Of a DNA stretch of 64,000 nucleotides, positions 1 to 12,368 are shown piece by piece. The translations under genes were made by a program, and so were the position numbers. This stretch comes from Calonectria ilicicola. Its lineage: Eukaryota > Ascomycota > Sordariomycetes > Hypocreales > Nectriaceae. Within the stretch, counting starts at the first letter, position 1. Each line of letters opens with the position of its first letter. The notes below the pieces were generated by a model. That model was given only the letters and a program-made list of their open reading frames with translations, was not told the origin of the DNA and searched no databases. Location: positions 2,976,001 through 3,040,000 of the forward strand of contig CP085828.1 of the NCBI GenBank assembly GCA_020809705.1. The letters run 5' to 3'.

Positions 1-83
1 TTCTTTTTCCCGTTTTCTTCTTTCTTATTCCCTTCTTCCTCCCCCTTGTAATCGATAATCAATCTCAGCTCAGGATCCCCCCG

Positions 84-122
<39 letters not shown>

Positions 123-236
123 AATCTATACCCACCTACCTACCTACCTACATTTCCACCTCTCTACCTGTCCACCTGCAATTCAGCTTCAGACCACTCT
201 CGCCGTGGTTATGTTCTAAAAAGCAATTCTTTCCAT
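1..236. repeat. CA and CTAC microsatellites in the leader of the first gene
   Basis: Positions about 88-115 are a CA dinucleotide run of about 13 units and about 131-151 is a short CTAC tetranucleotide run. Both lie in the 236 bp before the first start codon, in a generally pyrimidine-rich stretch such as fungal promoters and leaders often have. No coding sequence is seen here, although the gene's true transcription start may lie outside the window. Confidence 0.8.
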
Positions 237-977
237 ATGGCGCTCCTCAATCCCGTCTACGTCTTTGTCGTCCCTTTCCTCTTCGTCGTCACTGTCCCAC
301 TAGCTGTCTTCGCCGGCATCACCACCACCATCGCATTTTCCGTCCTCATCCTCCGTGTGCTCGCCGTCTACATCGACGTTGCCGTCTCGCTGGTGCCACA
401 CTACCTGGGGGGCCGCAAACCACATCTCTACCAGCCACGGCCTCCTCAGCTTGAAGGAGGATTCAGTGCCATCGCCACAAACTTTTCCTCCTCGTCAAAC
501 TCCACGCCGTCCCACACGCCTCTGCGTCGTCGCCGACGTCGCCGCAGCTCCAGCGCCCTGTCGGCGACTTCCCTCACGCCCGCAGCTAGCGAGACTGCGC
601 TCGGTCTCGTTCCCAGCATTGGCCCAGAACGAGATTTCGAAGGCCTCGGCGGCTGGCGACTTGGCGATGACGAAGTCTGGACAACGATAAACTCACGGCT
701 AGAGCTCCCAGACAAGCAGTATCATGGCCGCAACCACCACCGCTCTCCGTCTGGTCCGACAACTCCTGGCGAGGGGCCCTACCTAATGATGAAGAGCCGT
801 ACCCCAAGCCCAGAAGCCAAGCGCTCGTCGACATCGCCCAACAGCTCAAGGACGCGGACGCCCTCGGGCCCGCGCATAGCCTTCACCAAGTCGTTTGCTG
901 ATGGCTATTTCCCAATCCTCAAGACGTCTCCCAAAATTGTCAAAAAGCTACCTACCCAGGGGCTCATTGAGACTTAG
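237..977 (+). CDS. Unrecognised membrane protein with disordered tail
   Basis: Single-exon frame of 246 residues that I do not recognise. Residues about 5-55 form two closely spaced hydrophobic segments, so the N terminus is probably inserted in a membrane (ER or plasma membrane cannot be told apart). The remaining 190 residues are low-complexity and rich in Ser, Pro, Thr and Arg, including a run of seven arginines near residue 100, and look disordered. The C-terminal 30 residues, with a basic Phe/Lys-rich segment, look more conserved in character. The start is the first ATG, with an A-rich leader. The 3' end converges on spc24 505 bp downstream. Codon use resembles the neighbouring genes, which supports real coding. 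No function is proposed. Confidence 0.7.
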   Translation: MALLNPVYVFVVPFLFVVTVPLAVFAGITTTIAFSVLILRVLAVYIDVAVSLVPHYLGGRKPHLYQPRPPQLEGGFSAIATNFSSSSNSTPSHTPLRRRRRRRSSSALSATSLTPAASETALGLVPSIGPERDFEGLGGWRLGDDEVWTTINSRLELPDKQYHGRNHHRSPSGPTTPGEGPYLMMKSRTPSPEAKRSSTSPNSSRTRTPSGPRIAFTKSFADGYFPILKTSPKIVKKLPTQGLIET

Positions 978-1482
978 AGCTTACACTCTCCACTTCTTCT
1001 TGTCATTTGTATGTATGCTACGTCACGACGTTATGAAGGGTAGGTGAGTTTTTTATTTATCTTATTGGGTATGTTTTTTTTGGAGAAAAAAGTATAAGAG
1101 GAAAACACGGCCGGTCTGGGGCACCACCATGGGTTGATTGATCTTGGGGCGTTTACAAAGGGGGAGGGGTGAATTATCATGACCAGATTGGGTGAGGGAG
1201 CCTTATGAAAGGCTCCAATGCGGATATACACCATAGGAAAGACTTGAAGTGATATCGCTCATGACGAAGGCGTTTTTTTTTTTTTTGACATTTTAATCAT
1301 TTTGACTTATATATACATTCATCCTGAGAATAAGGAATGAAAACGGTTGTGCCATAATTACACCTAGTATTTACAACGCCTTGAAAACGCCATTTCCTCC
1401 AAATTATGCATGCCATCATCATCATCGTTTTCATCGTTACACACACGTCAACTATTTCCCTCTACATCCAGATTTCAGGGAT
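978..1482. other. Convergent intergenic region
   Basis: Holds the 3' untranslated regions of the membrane-protein gene and spc24. A poly-T run lies near 1270-1286. No gene or RNA element is visible. Confidence 0.6.
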
Positions 1483-2142
1483 TCAGAGCGTCTGCCAAAA
1501 GTAGTTGGCATAAAAGTAGCGCGAAAACTTCTTGTTGTTCATGTTGACAACGTGCACGTCGCCCTTGCGGTCGTTGCGCACAATGGCCTTGGACCACTCG
1601 CCGTCCTTCTCGTCGCGCTCGAGCTCGATGCCCAAGCTGCGGTAGACCTTGAGCCGCAACAATACCTCGTCGTCGACGGGGTCCCGCCTGCGAGTGGCGA
1701 CGTCGCCCTCGACGCCCTGCAGCTCGAGCTCCTGGAGTCGCGCTTGCAAGTCGGCAAATTGGAGGGCCAGGCGCTCGGCCTCATTCTCGGCGTCGGAGGC
1801 GGCCTTTGCGGTGCGGAATTTGACCGTATCGAGGCGCGCAATGTTGGAGGCGTGGTCGGCCGAGGCATGAGCGTCGACGAGATCGTCGTACCGAGATGTC
1901 TGCGTGGCCAGCTGGCGCGAGAGTTTGCGAAGGCTATTCTCGGCTTCCGAGATGCGCAAGTCGCGGGCTTGCTTGAGTGTAGATAGGGACTCCTGGAGAC
2001 GCGAGACAGCCTCCTTATCGGGTTCGATGTGGAAACTGTTGATTGTGTGGTGGATAAGCTGTCACCGTCAGTGTTAGTTGAGGAACCAAGATTGTCATGA
2101 TGCTTGCAGACTTACAGTGGCGGGCTCCTCGGAAAGCAACAT
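1483..2142 (-). CDS. spc24: Kinetochore protein Spc24 (Ndc80 complex)
   Basis: Two exons, complement(1483..2058, 2116..2142), giving 200 residues. Spc24 pairs with Spc25 in the Ndc80 complex, which links kinetochores to spindle microtubules; the globular Spc24/Spc25 end faces the inner kinetochore. The sequence starts MLLSEEPAT, continues with [14 protein letters not shown], then has a heptad-rich coiled coil (about residues 30-130) and a compact C-terminal domain ending in [15 protein letters not shown], typical of fungal Spc24. The 57 bp intron has a GTAAG donor, an internal CTAAC branch site and an AG acceptor, and restores frame. The first exon is only nine codons. The gene is divergent from fis1, their starts 614 bp apart. 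Length fits the family. Confidence 0.88.
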
Positions 2143-2756
2143 TTTGGCGGTGTTTCTTTTTTTTCGTGTCGCAAGTCTTAGGTGGTGATAATGGAACGGT
2201 GAGAAAAACAATGCAAGATATTATTGGGGGCTGTCTTCTGCTTGGTTTATTAGTTGCAGCTTCAATGACGTGCAGGGATATCCGATGTCCAAATCAAATG
2301 CATGTTGCATGTGTTAGAGACTCCGCCAGAAAAACAGCAGTTCGTCAACGTCGCCAGGGAGACAATCGATTCGGGGGGCAGCATTATCAGCCACCCGATC
2401 TTCAGCCGGCGCGCCGCAGCGTCATCAGTCTGCACCGCCACCCCAACAACGGACAAAGCTTCCGAGGGGTCCAAGTTCCTGATCGGTTGCAAGCCACACA
2501 GGCAACGCCCACCACCCACACGTGCCCCGTTGCCGACAAGTCGAAACTCTCCCCACCGATTATTACCTAGCTGCGACCTCCTCCAGTCATTTCTTAGTCC
2601 TCGTGATACCCAGTCAATTTCAATTGTCGAGCCCCTCCATACCTGCCGAGAGCCTCTCTTTTGGTCCCGCTTCCACCTCGCACATCTTCCTACTACAAAC
2701 GCGCCCTCTTCATTTTTTTTTCATTATAAAAAGCCATCCCCGCAAGCCCAGCCAAG
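2143..2756. promoter_or_regulatory. Shared spc24/fis1 divergent promoter region
   Basis: The 614 bp between the two start codons must hold both promoters. The fis1 side (about 2690-2750) is pyrimidine-rich with a T run and a TATAAAA-like stretch near 2725. No gene is supportable here; the small open frames lack coding character. Confidence 0.5.
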
Positions 2757-3542
2757 ATGGTTACCGAGCTCCCATGTGAGTTGCCGCCGCGAATTCCCGG
2801 TTGCCTTTGACCCGACGCCAGATCATGAGAACTAACCCAACCGACGTCATGGACAGATGCCCTCGACGCCGAGACGTACGTCCCGCCTTTTTTGTTTCCG
2901 CCCGTTTGAATCAATCGACACGTTCTCCGAAATAAAATCTGACCACCGTCATCACCGTTAAATAGGCCGCTCAACGTCTCGGAGCTCAACGTCCTTCGCG
3001 CCCAATATGAACGTGAGGGCGAGATGGTCGGCATCCAGACCAAGTTCAACTACGCCTGGGTAAACCCGCCTCCCTCTACCCCTCCGACCACATTTTCACC
3101 TCCCATGCGACCATGCCCTGATAATGTCCGACGAGAAATACCCGCCCGCCAGCTCTACAGACGCATCCCCCTCCCATCTCGCTGACACCACTAACACCCC
3201 TCTGCCTCGTAGGGCCTCGTCAAATCGAACCAGCGCCAGGATCAGCAACTGGGCGTCCGCCTCCTCTCCGAAATCTTCCGCCTATCCCCCGAGCGCCGCC
3301 GCGAATGCCTCTACTACCTCGCCCTCGGCAACTACAAGCTGGGCAACTACGGCGAGGCCCGACGCTACAACGATCTCCTCCTCGAAAAGGAACCCGCCAA
3401 CCTCCAGGCCTCCAACCTGCGCCAGCTGATTGACGACAAGGTCGCCAAAGAAGGCCTCATGGGCGTCGCCATCCTCAGCGGCGTCGGTCTCGCCGCCGGT
3501 GTCGTCGGCGCCTTCATTCTGCGCAACGCCAGGAGGAGGTAA
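2757..3542 (+). CDS. fis1: Mitochondrial fission protein Fis1
   Basis: Four exons, 2757..2775, 2857..2875, 2966..3059 and 3213..3542, giving 153 residues, the usual fungal Fis1 length. Fis1 is a tail-anchored outer mitochondrial (and peroxisomal) membrane protein whose cytosolic TPR-like helical bundle recruits adaptors of the dynamin Dnm1. Visible are the N-terminal arm, the TPR-like core (including [18 protein letters not shown] and [20 protein letters not shown]), then a C-terminal transmembrane segment (about residues 124-147) followed by a short basic tail ending in three arginines, the expected tail-anchor signal. All three introns have GT-AG ends and correct phase, and two exons are only 19 bp. 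The start ATG has a good AAG context. Confidence 0.92.
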
Positions 3543-4892
3543 GGCTTCTGGTTTTTCCTTTTTCGCGTAGCAGGCTACCCCGCCTCCAAGCCGAGAGTAG
3601 AAACGTCATGAGAAGATCATGAGACGACGATGATTTCTGGGTGTCATTGTGTGGGAATTCCAGGACTGCACAGCATGTATCCTTCCTTTTGCATGTTCCA
3701 AGAGAAGCTATGGGACGGCATGGTGTGGTGCAGATGGAGCAAGTCTTGACGATTACAAGATACCTGTATTATATATGAATGTGGCCGCCTCGTTTCGGCA
3801 ATGAACGCACGTATAAATATCACGATCTCAACTCTTCGATTTGCGTGTGCCCCTCACTTTATGCAAAACGATGCTCGTATTGTATTAAATGTCCAATCTA
3901 AGTAAGCTCCTAAGCTTTGAGCCTCAACCTAAAGTTAACACAACAAGGGACCATTCATTCTCTCTCTCCAAGGGGGACAATCTACATGTTTCACACATTC
4001 ACCTCGCAATGCATCATGAGAAATCAGGAATTTTAGACAAATGAATCATCCCTCCGACACAATAGACTAGACTAACGGAAACAATGTTAAACGACAACAA
4101 AGATCACAGCTAAGAAAAAACGGCGCACGAGTGTGGCGTGTTCGCGGGCCGAGACATCAAAACACCCCGTCTCGACAAAACACACGGCTAAAATACAACA
4201 GTTGCTACTCGACTGAACACCCCTTGCCAACCATCCGTCTGCTCCTGTCTAATTTAATCCACAGCCGATGCTCCATCAAAACGCAGAGAAGGCGTGGGTA
4301 TCTGACGGGCACACCGAGCGAAAGGGTACAAAGACAAAAGGCGTCGTCGACCAGCGGGTCTTCCGGGCATAGATTATAATGAAACCATGTGAGTAACACG
4401 ACTGGACGTCGATGGGCCTCCTCGCAAGAGGAGCTCCCCGACCACAGATCCGGCTCCCTCAGGGTCCCGGCCATCTTCTCTTCCCTCCAAAAATTATCCT
4501 GGCGCGGTCGGGACCAGCAACGGAAGAGCTCCCGCGAGTCCCGACCTCGACGAAGGCGATCTCCGGCAATCCCAAACCTCCCCAAACCATCCGGGCGCCT
4601 ACTGGCCGGTCCATAGTCTGCATCTCCACCATGGCATGACTATTCTTCATAAAAAAGACTTTTTGCTTGTCCGTCCCCATACGACAATCATTTTGGGTGT
4701 TGACGTGCGATTAGGTGACGAGGATTTTGTAGTTGATTAAAAAAAGGTGAGAGAAAAGAGGCGACAAAAAAAGAAGAATTGAATGGAAAGAAGTGCGTCG
4801 AGCTGGTATTGTATGGGCATCATGGGTACTCAGACATGGATAACGAGAAAGGGGAAAGAATGAGGTCCGCAAGTCGTTAAAGGGCTGACAGC
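3543..4892. other. Convergent intergenic region, no gene seen
   Basis: About 1.35 kb between the 3' ends of fis1 and the septin gene, presumably holding both 3' untranslated regions. The small open frames here overlap on both strands, lack start context and codon bias, and are not supported as genes. Confidence 0.55.
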
Positions 4893-7045
4893 TTATCGCA
4901 GCGAGAAACCCTTGCGCTTGCCCTCCTTCTCCAGCGGTCGTCCGCTCTCGATTCGCTGCTTCTTGTCCTCGAGCTCTAGTCGTTGGCGCTCGAGCTGCTC
5001 CTTCATCTCCTTGTGTCGAGCATATAGCTCTTCTTCGGACTGCTTGAGCTTGCTCTCCTTTTCGGCAACCTTCTGTTGGAACACCATCTTCATCTCGGCC
5101 TCCATCTTGGCGAGTTTCTGCTCGTGCAGGGCACGCTCCTCCTCCTGCTTGACGGCAGGGTTGACCTCCTTGAAGACACTGGGGTCTTGCGACACACCCA
5201 TAGCAATGAGCTTGTCTGTTCGGTAGTTCTCGTAGAGGATGTTGTTGGTGTGCTCCTTGAGCTCCTCCATGTGGGTGCGGATGAGCATCTGGCGGAGCTT
5301 GACAAAGTCGCAGTGCTCCTCGTTGTCGACCTCAATGATACCCCAAGGGTAAGCACGGCCACGAACCTTGCGGCCGTCGGCGCTGGTGATCTCGTTGGTG
5401 GCACCAACAACAGCGAAGGGGACCTTGGACATGATCTCATTGTTTTCGGCGATGGTCTCCTCGTCATCGAGCTCGTATCGGGGGCCCTCGAAGATCTGGA
5501 TACCGTGGTACTTGATGTCCGCGAGAATCTAGACGCTATTAGCAACAAATTTTCATACGTGGGGATGGGTAAAACGCACTCTAGCCTTGAAGTTGGCGAT
5601 CTCCTCATCGGTCAAGGTATCAGACTTGGCAATGACGGGGATCAGGTTGACCTTGGTGTGGAGGCGGCGCATGACCTCAATGTCAAGGGGCTTGAGAGAG
5701 TGGCCGGTGGGCTGGATGAAGAACACACAGGCGTGGATTCGGTTGTCAACAATGTTCATGCGGTTGACCTTGTTCTCGGCATCGAGGTAGGCGTCAAATC
5801 GCTGCTCAATGTTGTCAACGATGGGGCGCCAAGACTCATCGTTGTTAACGAAGTCACCGAAGCCAGGAGTGTCAACAACAGTCAAACGAAGGCGAACACC
5901 AGCCTCCTCGATGTCGGCGCTGATGGACTGGATGGTGACGGTCTTGGGAATGATGTCCAGGCTGGGTCCCTTGCGCTCCTTGGGAGGGTAGAGGGAGGTG
6001 TTAAAGAGAGTGTTGACGAGGGTGGACTTGCCCAGGCCAGATTCACCAACAACCATCACATTGAAGTTGAAGCCCTTGCGGACACTCTTGCGGTGCCACT
6101 GGTTGGGCAAGTTGGCAAAACCAACATAGCCGGTCAACTTTCTTCGGACAATGTTGCGGTTGTCGGCGGCGGGAGGGGGCTGGCTGGGAACTGAGACAGT
6201 GTAAGCACAAAACCGTTGGCAAAATTGCGGTGGGCGCCGTTGAACAAACCATTAGGGGGCGAGCCAGAAGGGGCCAAAGCCGGAGATTCGCTGCCGTTAG
6301 AAGCTAAAATGAGGTCAGCCAGATATCCCACAAAACTTTGAAATAATGCCGTGTAGATGCAGAGGCGCAAGGAAGCTGCTAACTAGCTGGATCCACCGTC
6401 TGATTGTCATCTAGTTGATCTCGCTCCTGGATAGATTCCAATATGTCTTCCAGCTTGGAATTATCGCCATAGTCAGATTCAGCCGCACAATCTCCAGACT
6501 GAGAGGACTCGCCAAGACTAATAGGCTTCCAGGAACTCAGGGTCGGGGGGCCGTCAACGTCGAGCATACTACGAATATGCTGTACGGTTGGAGTGGTCGG
6601 ACGCGATGATCCCGATTTGTCTGAGCCGCTTGGGGCGCTGCTGCGTCTTCGGCTCTGGGAATATGACGACTCTCCCAGAGGCGAATCGGGTATCATGACT
6701 GGAGTGGTGTCGAAATGGACGCTCTTCGAGCGCCCTTTCCCCTTCTTCTCTGGGGTGGATGCCATTGTGGGATTAAGGGGTGAGGTGACTGCCGGCGGGA
6801 ACGTTTCCAAGGCCAAAAAAGGGGGTTTGCAAATCTGGCCCAATGATGCGTGGATTTTCAGGGTGAATATCGTCGTACTCCGGAGGCGAGCGGCGATTGC
6901 GTCGATGTTGAAGGTTCGCAGTAAAACGTGGCAGAGCTTCTCAAGATGGCCAGTTGTCCTCGCAGTCAAACGGAGGGGTCTCCTTCCTCTGCCTCTGCAA
7001 TTCTTGTGGCCACAAATACACGAAAGAAAAAAGTATCTTACCCAT
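4893..7045 (-). CDS. cdc3: Septin, Cdc3/AspB type
   Basis: Preferred model: complement(4893..5528, 5580..6190, 6250..6303, 7042..7045), 434 residues. Septins are GTP-binding proteins that form hetero-oligomeric filaments at septa, tips and branch sites. Seen in order: a short N terminus beginning MASNGSESP, the polybasic segment IVRRK leading to GYVGFANLPNQWHR, a P-loop GESGLGKST near residue 67, the switch motif VVDTPGFGD, AKSDTLTDEE, the septin-unique element with RGRAYPWGIIEVDN, a C-terminal coiled coil of about 85 residues and the ending KRKGFSLR. The ANLPNQWHR block and this ending point to the Cdc3 subgroup. The first exon is only ATGG with a GTAAGA donor, making a 738 bp intron. The second intron uses a weak GTTTGT donor but is 59 bp and frame-correct. 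A second possible first exon lies inside intron 1 (separate entry). Confidence 0.88.
6384..6765 (-). CDS. Alternative septin first exon (long isoform N terminus)
   Basis: Inside septin intron 1 lies an ATG-initiated open frame on the same strand (ATG at 6765) encoding about 127 residues, starting MASTPEKKGKGRSKSVHFD and rich in Ser and acidic residues. A GTTAGC donor at 6383 would join it, in phase 1, to the same acceptor (6303) used by the ATGG exon, through an 80 bp intron. The spliced product would be a 560-residue septin with an N-terminal extension. Without that splice the frame stops right after VDPAS, giving a free-standing 126-residue protein. The composition looks like genuine disordered coding sequence (phospho-site-like SP and TP motifs) and not random frame. 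Yeast Cdc3 also carries an N-terminal extension. Whether this is an isoform, the main start, or a nested gene is inference. Confidence 0.5.
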
Positions 7046-10000
7046 ATCGATGTTCAGGAGCGGTCGGTCGGATTAGGAGTTGGAAGAGAAAGAACGAGTT
7101 CTAAAGCGGATGGGCTGTCAGCTATGTCAGGGGCAACGCCAATTATACAAGATGAGGCGAGCTTGGCAGGCGGCGATTAGGGGAAGCGTCGGGGCTGTAA
7201 GCGCGGCAAGTCGAAGTACGCAAGAGAGTCGAGGGCGCTTCAGGCACGTCTTCCGGACTTTGAGGCAGGACGATGCATGTGCGTTTGCGAGTGTAGAAAT
7301 TGGGGGTGGAACGACGGAGCAGCACTCACCCTAAAATTACCAGGAGACGCTGCAGAGACGCGTGTCAATGGCGGCGCAAGGACAAGTTGACAGGATGTAT
7401 TAAAGGGGCCGCTGGAAGTCGAAGATAGGCCAACACTCACGCGCAACGGGGATGCGACGCAGGGCAAGTAGCAATGATGACAGAAGAGAGAGTGAGTGAA
7501 AGGAACAAACGGGGTCAAGAGAGATCGGGAAGAAGGGAAATTTTGGGGTGCGACGGGCAGACCAGGAGGAAATTCTGATGCGCTGTTCTGGCAGCGAGTC
7601 TGCTGGGCGGCGTGCTGGCTGGTCCTGCAACAAAAGGGGTTTCGTGCCAGCTAAGCCTAAAGGGGGCTAGCAGACCAGGGTGGGCACCAGGGGGTCACTA
7701 CTTGGGGGAATTAGGGATTGGGGGGGGCCGGTGCTCTGGAGAATTAGCGGCAGGGCTGCTGGAAGGCCGCTGGGATGGGCCCACTGGACTCACTGGACGG
7801 GTACCGAGTGGCTGCCGTTGATTGGCTGCAGAGAGCCTGAGAGCCAATCAATTTGCGGGATGGGGGCGCCGTCGTGGAGGGACTGGAGGCTGGGAGATGA
7901 GCGAAGGGAGTTCTCATATTATTATTAGAGAGAACCTTGTTACCAATGGCAGAGGGCATCAATCGATCAATCAGGGCGCACACTACAGAATTGGTGCCAG
8001 CTTGCTGAAGCATCGTCTAGCATGGCTCGGCGTGGCCAGTCAGGGAGGCCAAGAAGGGGTAAATTCCTCCCAGAGCAAGGCCAATCCAGTCAGACAGACC
8101 TCACACACCTGGACATCCCGTAGAATGAAGTCACATACTGGCCCAGAAGAGCCCCCTCCTCCTCCCTGGCCACCGTAGCGGCCCATCATCGGGGGGAGGG
8201 GGGGGCATCTTGCAGACCATATTTTCCTAGCACGCACTCTACGGCAACAATGTCCAAAGTGCAGCGTGCGCACGGATCCGGGCCACCAGTTGGCATCCCG
8301 TTGTATGCCTCCTAGCGATTTCGTCTGGTGCTGTCAATCAAGATCGATGCTCGTCATCCAGGCTGAAACTCCATCTGTGCAGTGCTTGCTTCCCCTAGTG
8401 CCTTGAAGCACCCATCCATCAACATGTCCGTCCACCCTGCCCACTGGACGAATGTTCAAGCCTGCAGCACACAACGTTCCCGCTGCTCAGGTATCGTGGT
8501 AGCACGAGAAAGTATACTGGCTCGCTTGCGTGTCTCGATTGCGTTGGAGCAGCATCGTACAGACAGAAGAAGCGCTCTCTAGGTTTGCCTTGTCTGACCT
8601 CCCAATCTCGACCCAACCCTTGCCTCAAGGGCTGCAATCAATCATAATAAATGGCACATGGGCACAAGAGACACAGTAAATAAAAAGACACCCAACCTGG
8701 ATAAAGATACCTGACCACCGCAAGACACTGGAGTCTCTCCGTCGAGTCGCCATCAAATCAAAGAGTACGTACCGATCCTCATCTCGCCCCAGTCCCAACT
8801 GGGGCACACTGGACGCCCTCACACAAAGTTCTAGAGCGTGGCTTGTCCTCGGCCACTCCCTCCCACGCTTGCCCGTGCTCTGCCGCCCACCCATGACCCG
8901 TTAGAGCACCGTCAACCGTCCTAACTTGGCGACTCGAGCCATCTCCAGTCGGTTCCCTAGTGGAGCCTAGCTCTCCGAGGCAGCCAGGGGGTGCCGCCGC
9001 CCGCGAGTGCCACTGTGTCTATCGCCCGATGGCATCCATCCACGTAACCGCCGTCAGGATTTCGCGTTCAAGCACTCTTTAGGAGGGGGGTTGCCTTTGG
9101 TATTCAAACCATGTTCTACGCATGGACAACGTGCCGCCGCACCGCATCTGGAGTCTGCGGCCGAGCAAGGGAGCCCACCACCGACGCAGATCATCTTCAG
9201 CCTACTGACTTGTCAGGGCTTTGTACTTTGTACGCTCGTAGTTGCTTGCAGGCAATAGGACCACATGGGACACGCGTACCATGTCCGGTCGTGTGAGAGG
9301 GAAAAGAGTGCCCCCCCTCCCCCCGGTATTTCTACCCGTCCTATTCGGATGCAAGTCTACCCTCCCGGCAATGCAGTACGACACCAGTCCGCCACAAGCG
9401 CGCACGGTGGCTCGTGTTGATATCAGATCCCCAATTTTGAATACGTACTTCGTGAACAAGTAGAAAAAACACAGTTCCTCATGACCGACACGAGGTCGCG
9501 ACGTGGACTGCATTCCAAGACTATCAGACCTGCGAAATCATACGACCCAATAGGTCGGCGATCCGTCCGTCCCATATCTCGCCTCCCTGAAGTCTGAGAC
9601 CCCTGTAATAACGCTTGGTGCGCAGTGCGCCGCCTTTCCCACTTAATTTTGTTTCTTGATAGTTTTGTTTCGTTTCTTTGGCGCCCTTGGAGAAGGCTCC
9701 AAGGCATCCACTCTCCATCATCATTAAGCTTGTGGTTGGAATAATACAATATGTATTGCAACGTCAAGGTGACAGTGCTTGAATGTCAGATGCCGGTAAT
9801 CACATGCGGGTGGCGTATATAAATATCCCATGTATCATTTCATGTTTCGGATGCTTTTGTGCTTTTTTTAAGCCGCCCAAATGAGGATGAGTAGGCAAGT
9901 AGCACACACTTCGTAATTTTTTCTTAGGTTTTGACAGTGCCACGGGCAGTTCAAACAATAAATAAATAAACCTTCAAGTGACTAGCAATATGACTAGAGG

Positions 10001-10517
10001 GATCGCTAAAAAGAAACAAACATCACCACAGCCATGTATCATGTCCAACAGAGCTAATTGTAAATATCGTTGCCAAATTCATTATTAGCTGTAGGGTAGT
10101 TGTTGATTTGGAACGTGCGACACCCTTATTTTTTCAAATTTTTTTTTTTCAGGGGCTGCAGATCTCGGCTCAGAATCGGACCAAAAACTTCTGTGCACTT
10201 TTGACTAGTGTTTCTCAATTGACGGGTGATGTTTTTCGTGAACCCGGTTAAATTCCCGTAAAGAAGCCTTGCATTGGCACTGGGCTTGATCATTTCAACA
10301 CTTGATTGCGCGCTCTGCGCTAAATCAAATTATCAGAAGGGAGAAACTGTCGCCTGAAATTACAATGCCACAAACCGAATATATAATCCATCAGCCGTCC
10401 CAAAAGATGACATCGCCATTTTAATACACCACATATACCGCTTTCTTTATGATACAGAGTCCACCGCCCCCTCGTCATCCCTTAAACATGCATGTTCATT
10501 ATGTTGGAATCATCGCA
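7046..10517. other. Gene-poor 3.4 kb region
   Basis: Between the septin start and the ferrochelatase stop I find no supportable gene. Open frames are short, overlap on both strands and lack introns or conserved-looking composition. The part next to 7046 must hold the septin promoter. About 7620-8220 is G-rich on the plus strand. About 9900-10400 is AT-rich. No tRNA A/B-box pair or inverted-repeat element was noticed by eye. Confidence 0.5.

Positions 10518-12368
<1,851 letters not shown>

Noticed and set aside
5076..6194. 372-codon plus-strand frame opposite the septin
   Set aside because: It crosses septin introns and exons without regard to structure and has only the low-complexity look of an antisense frame.
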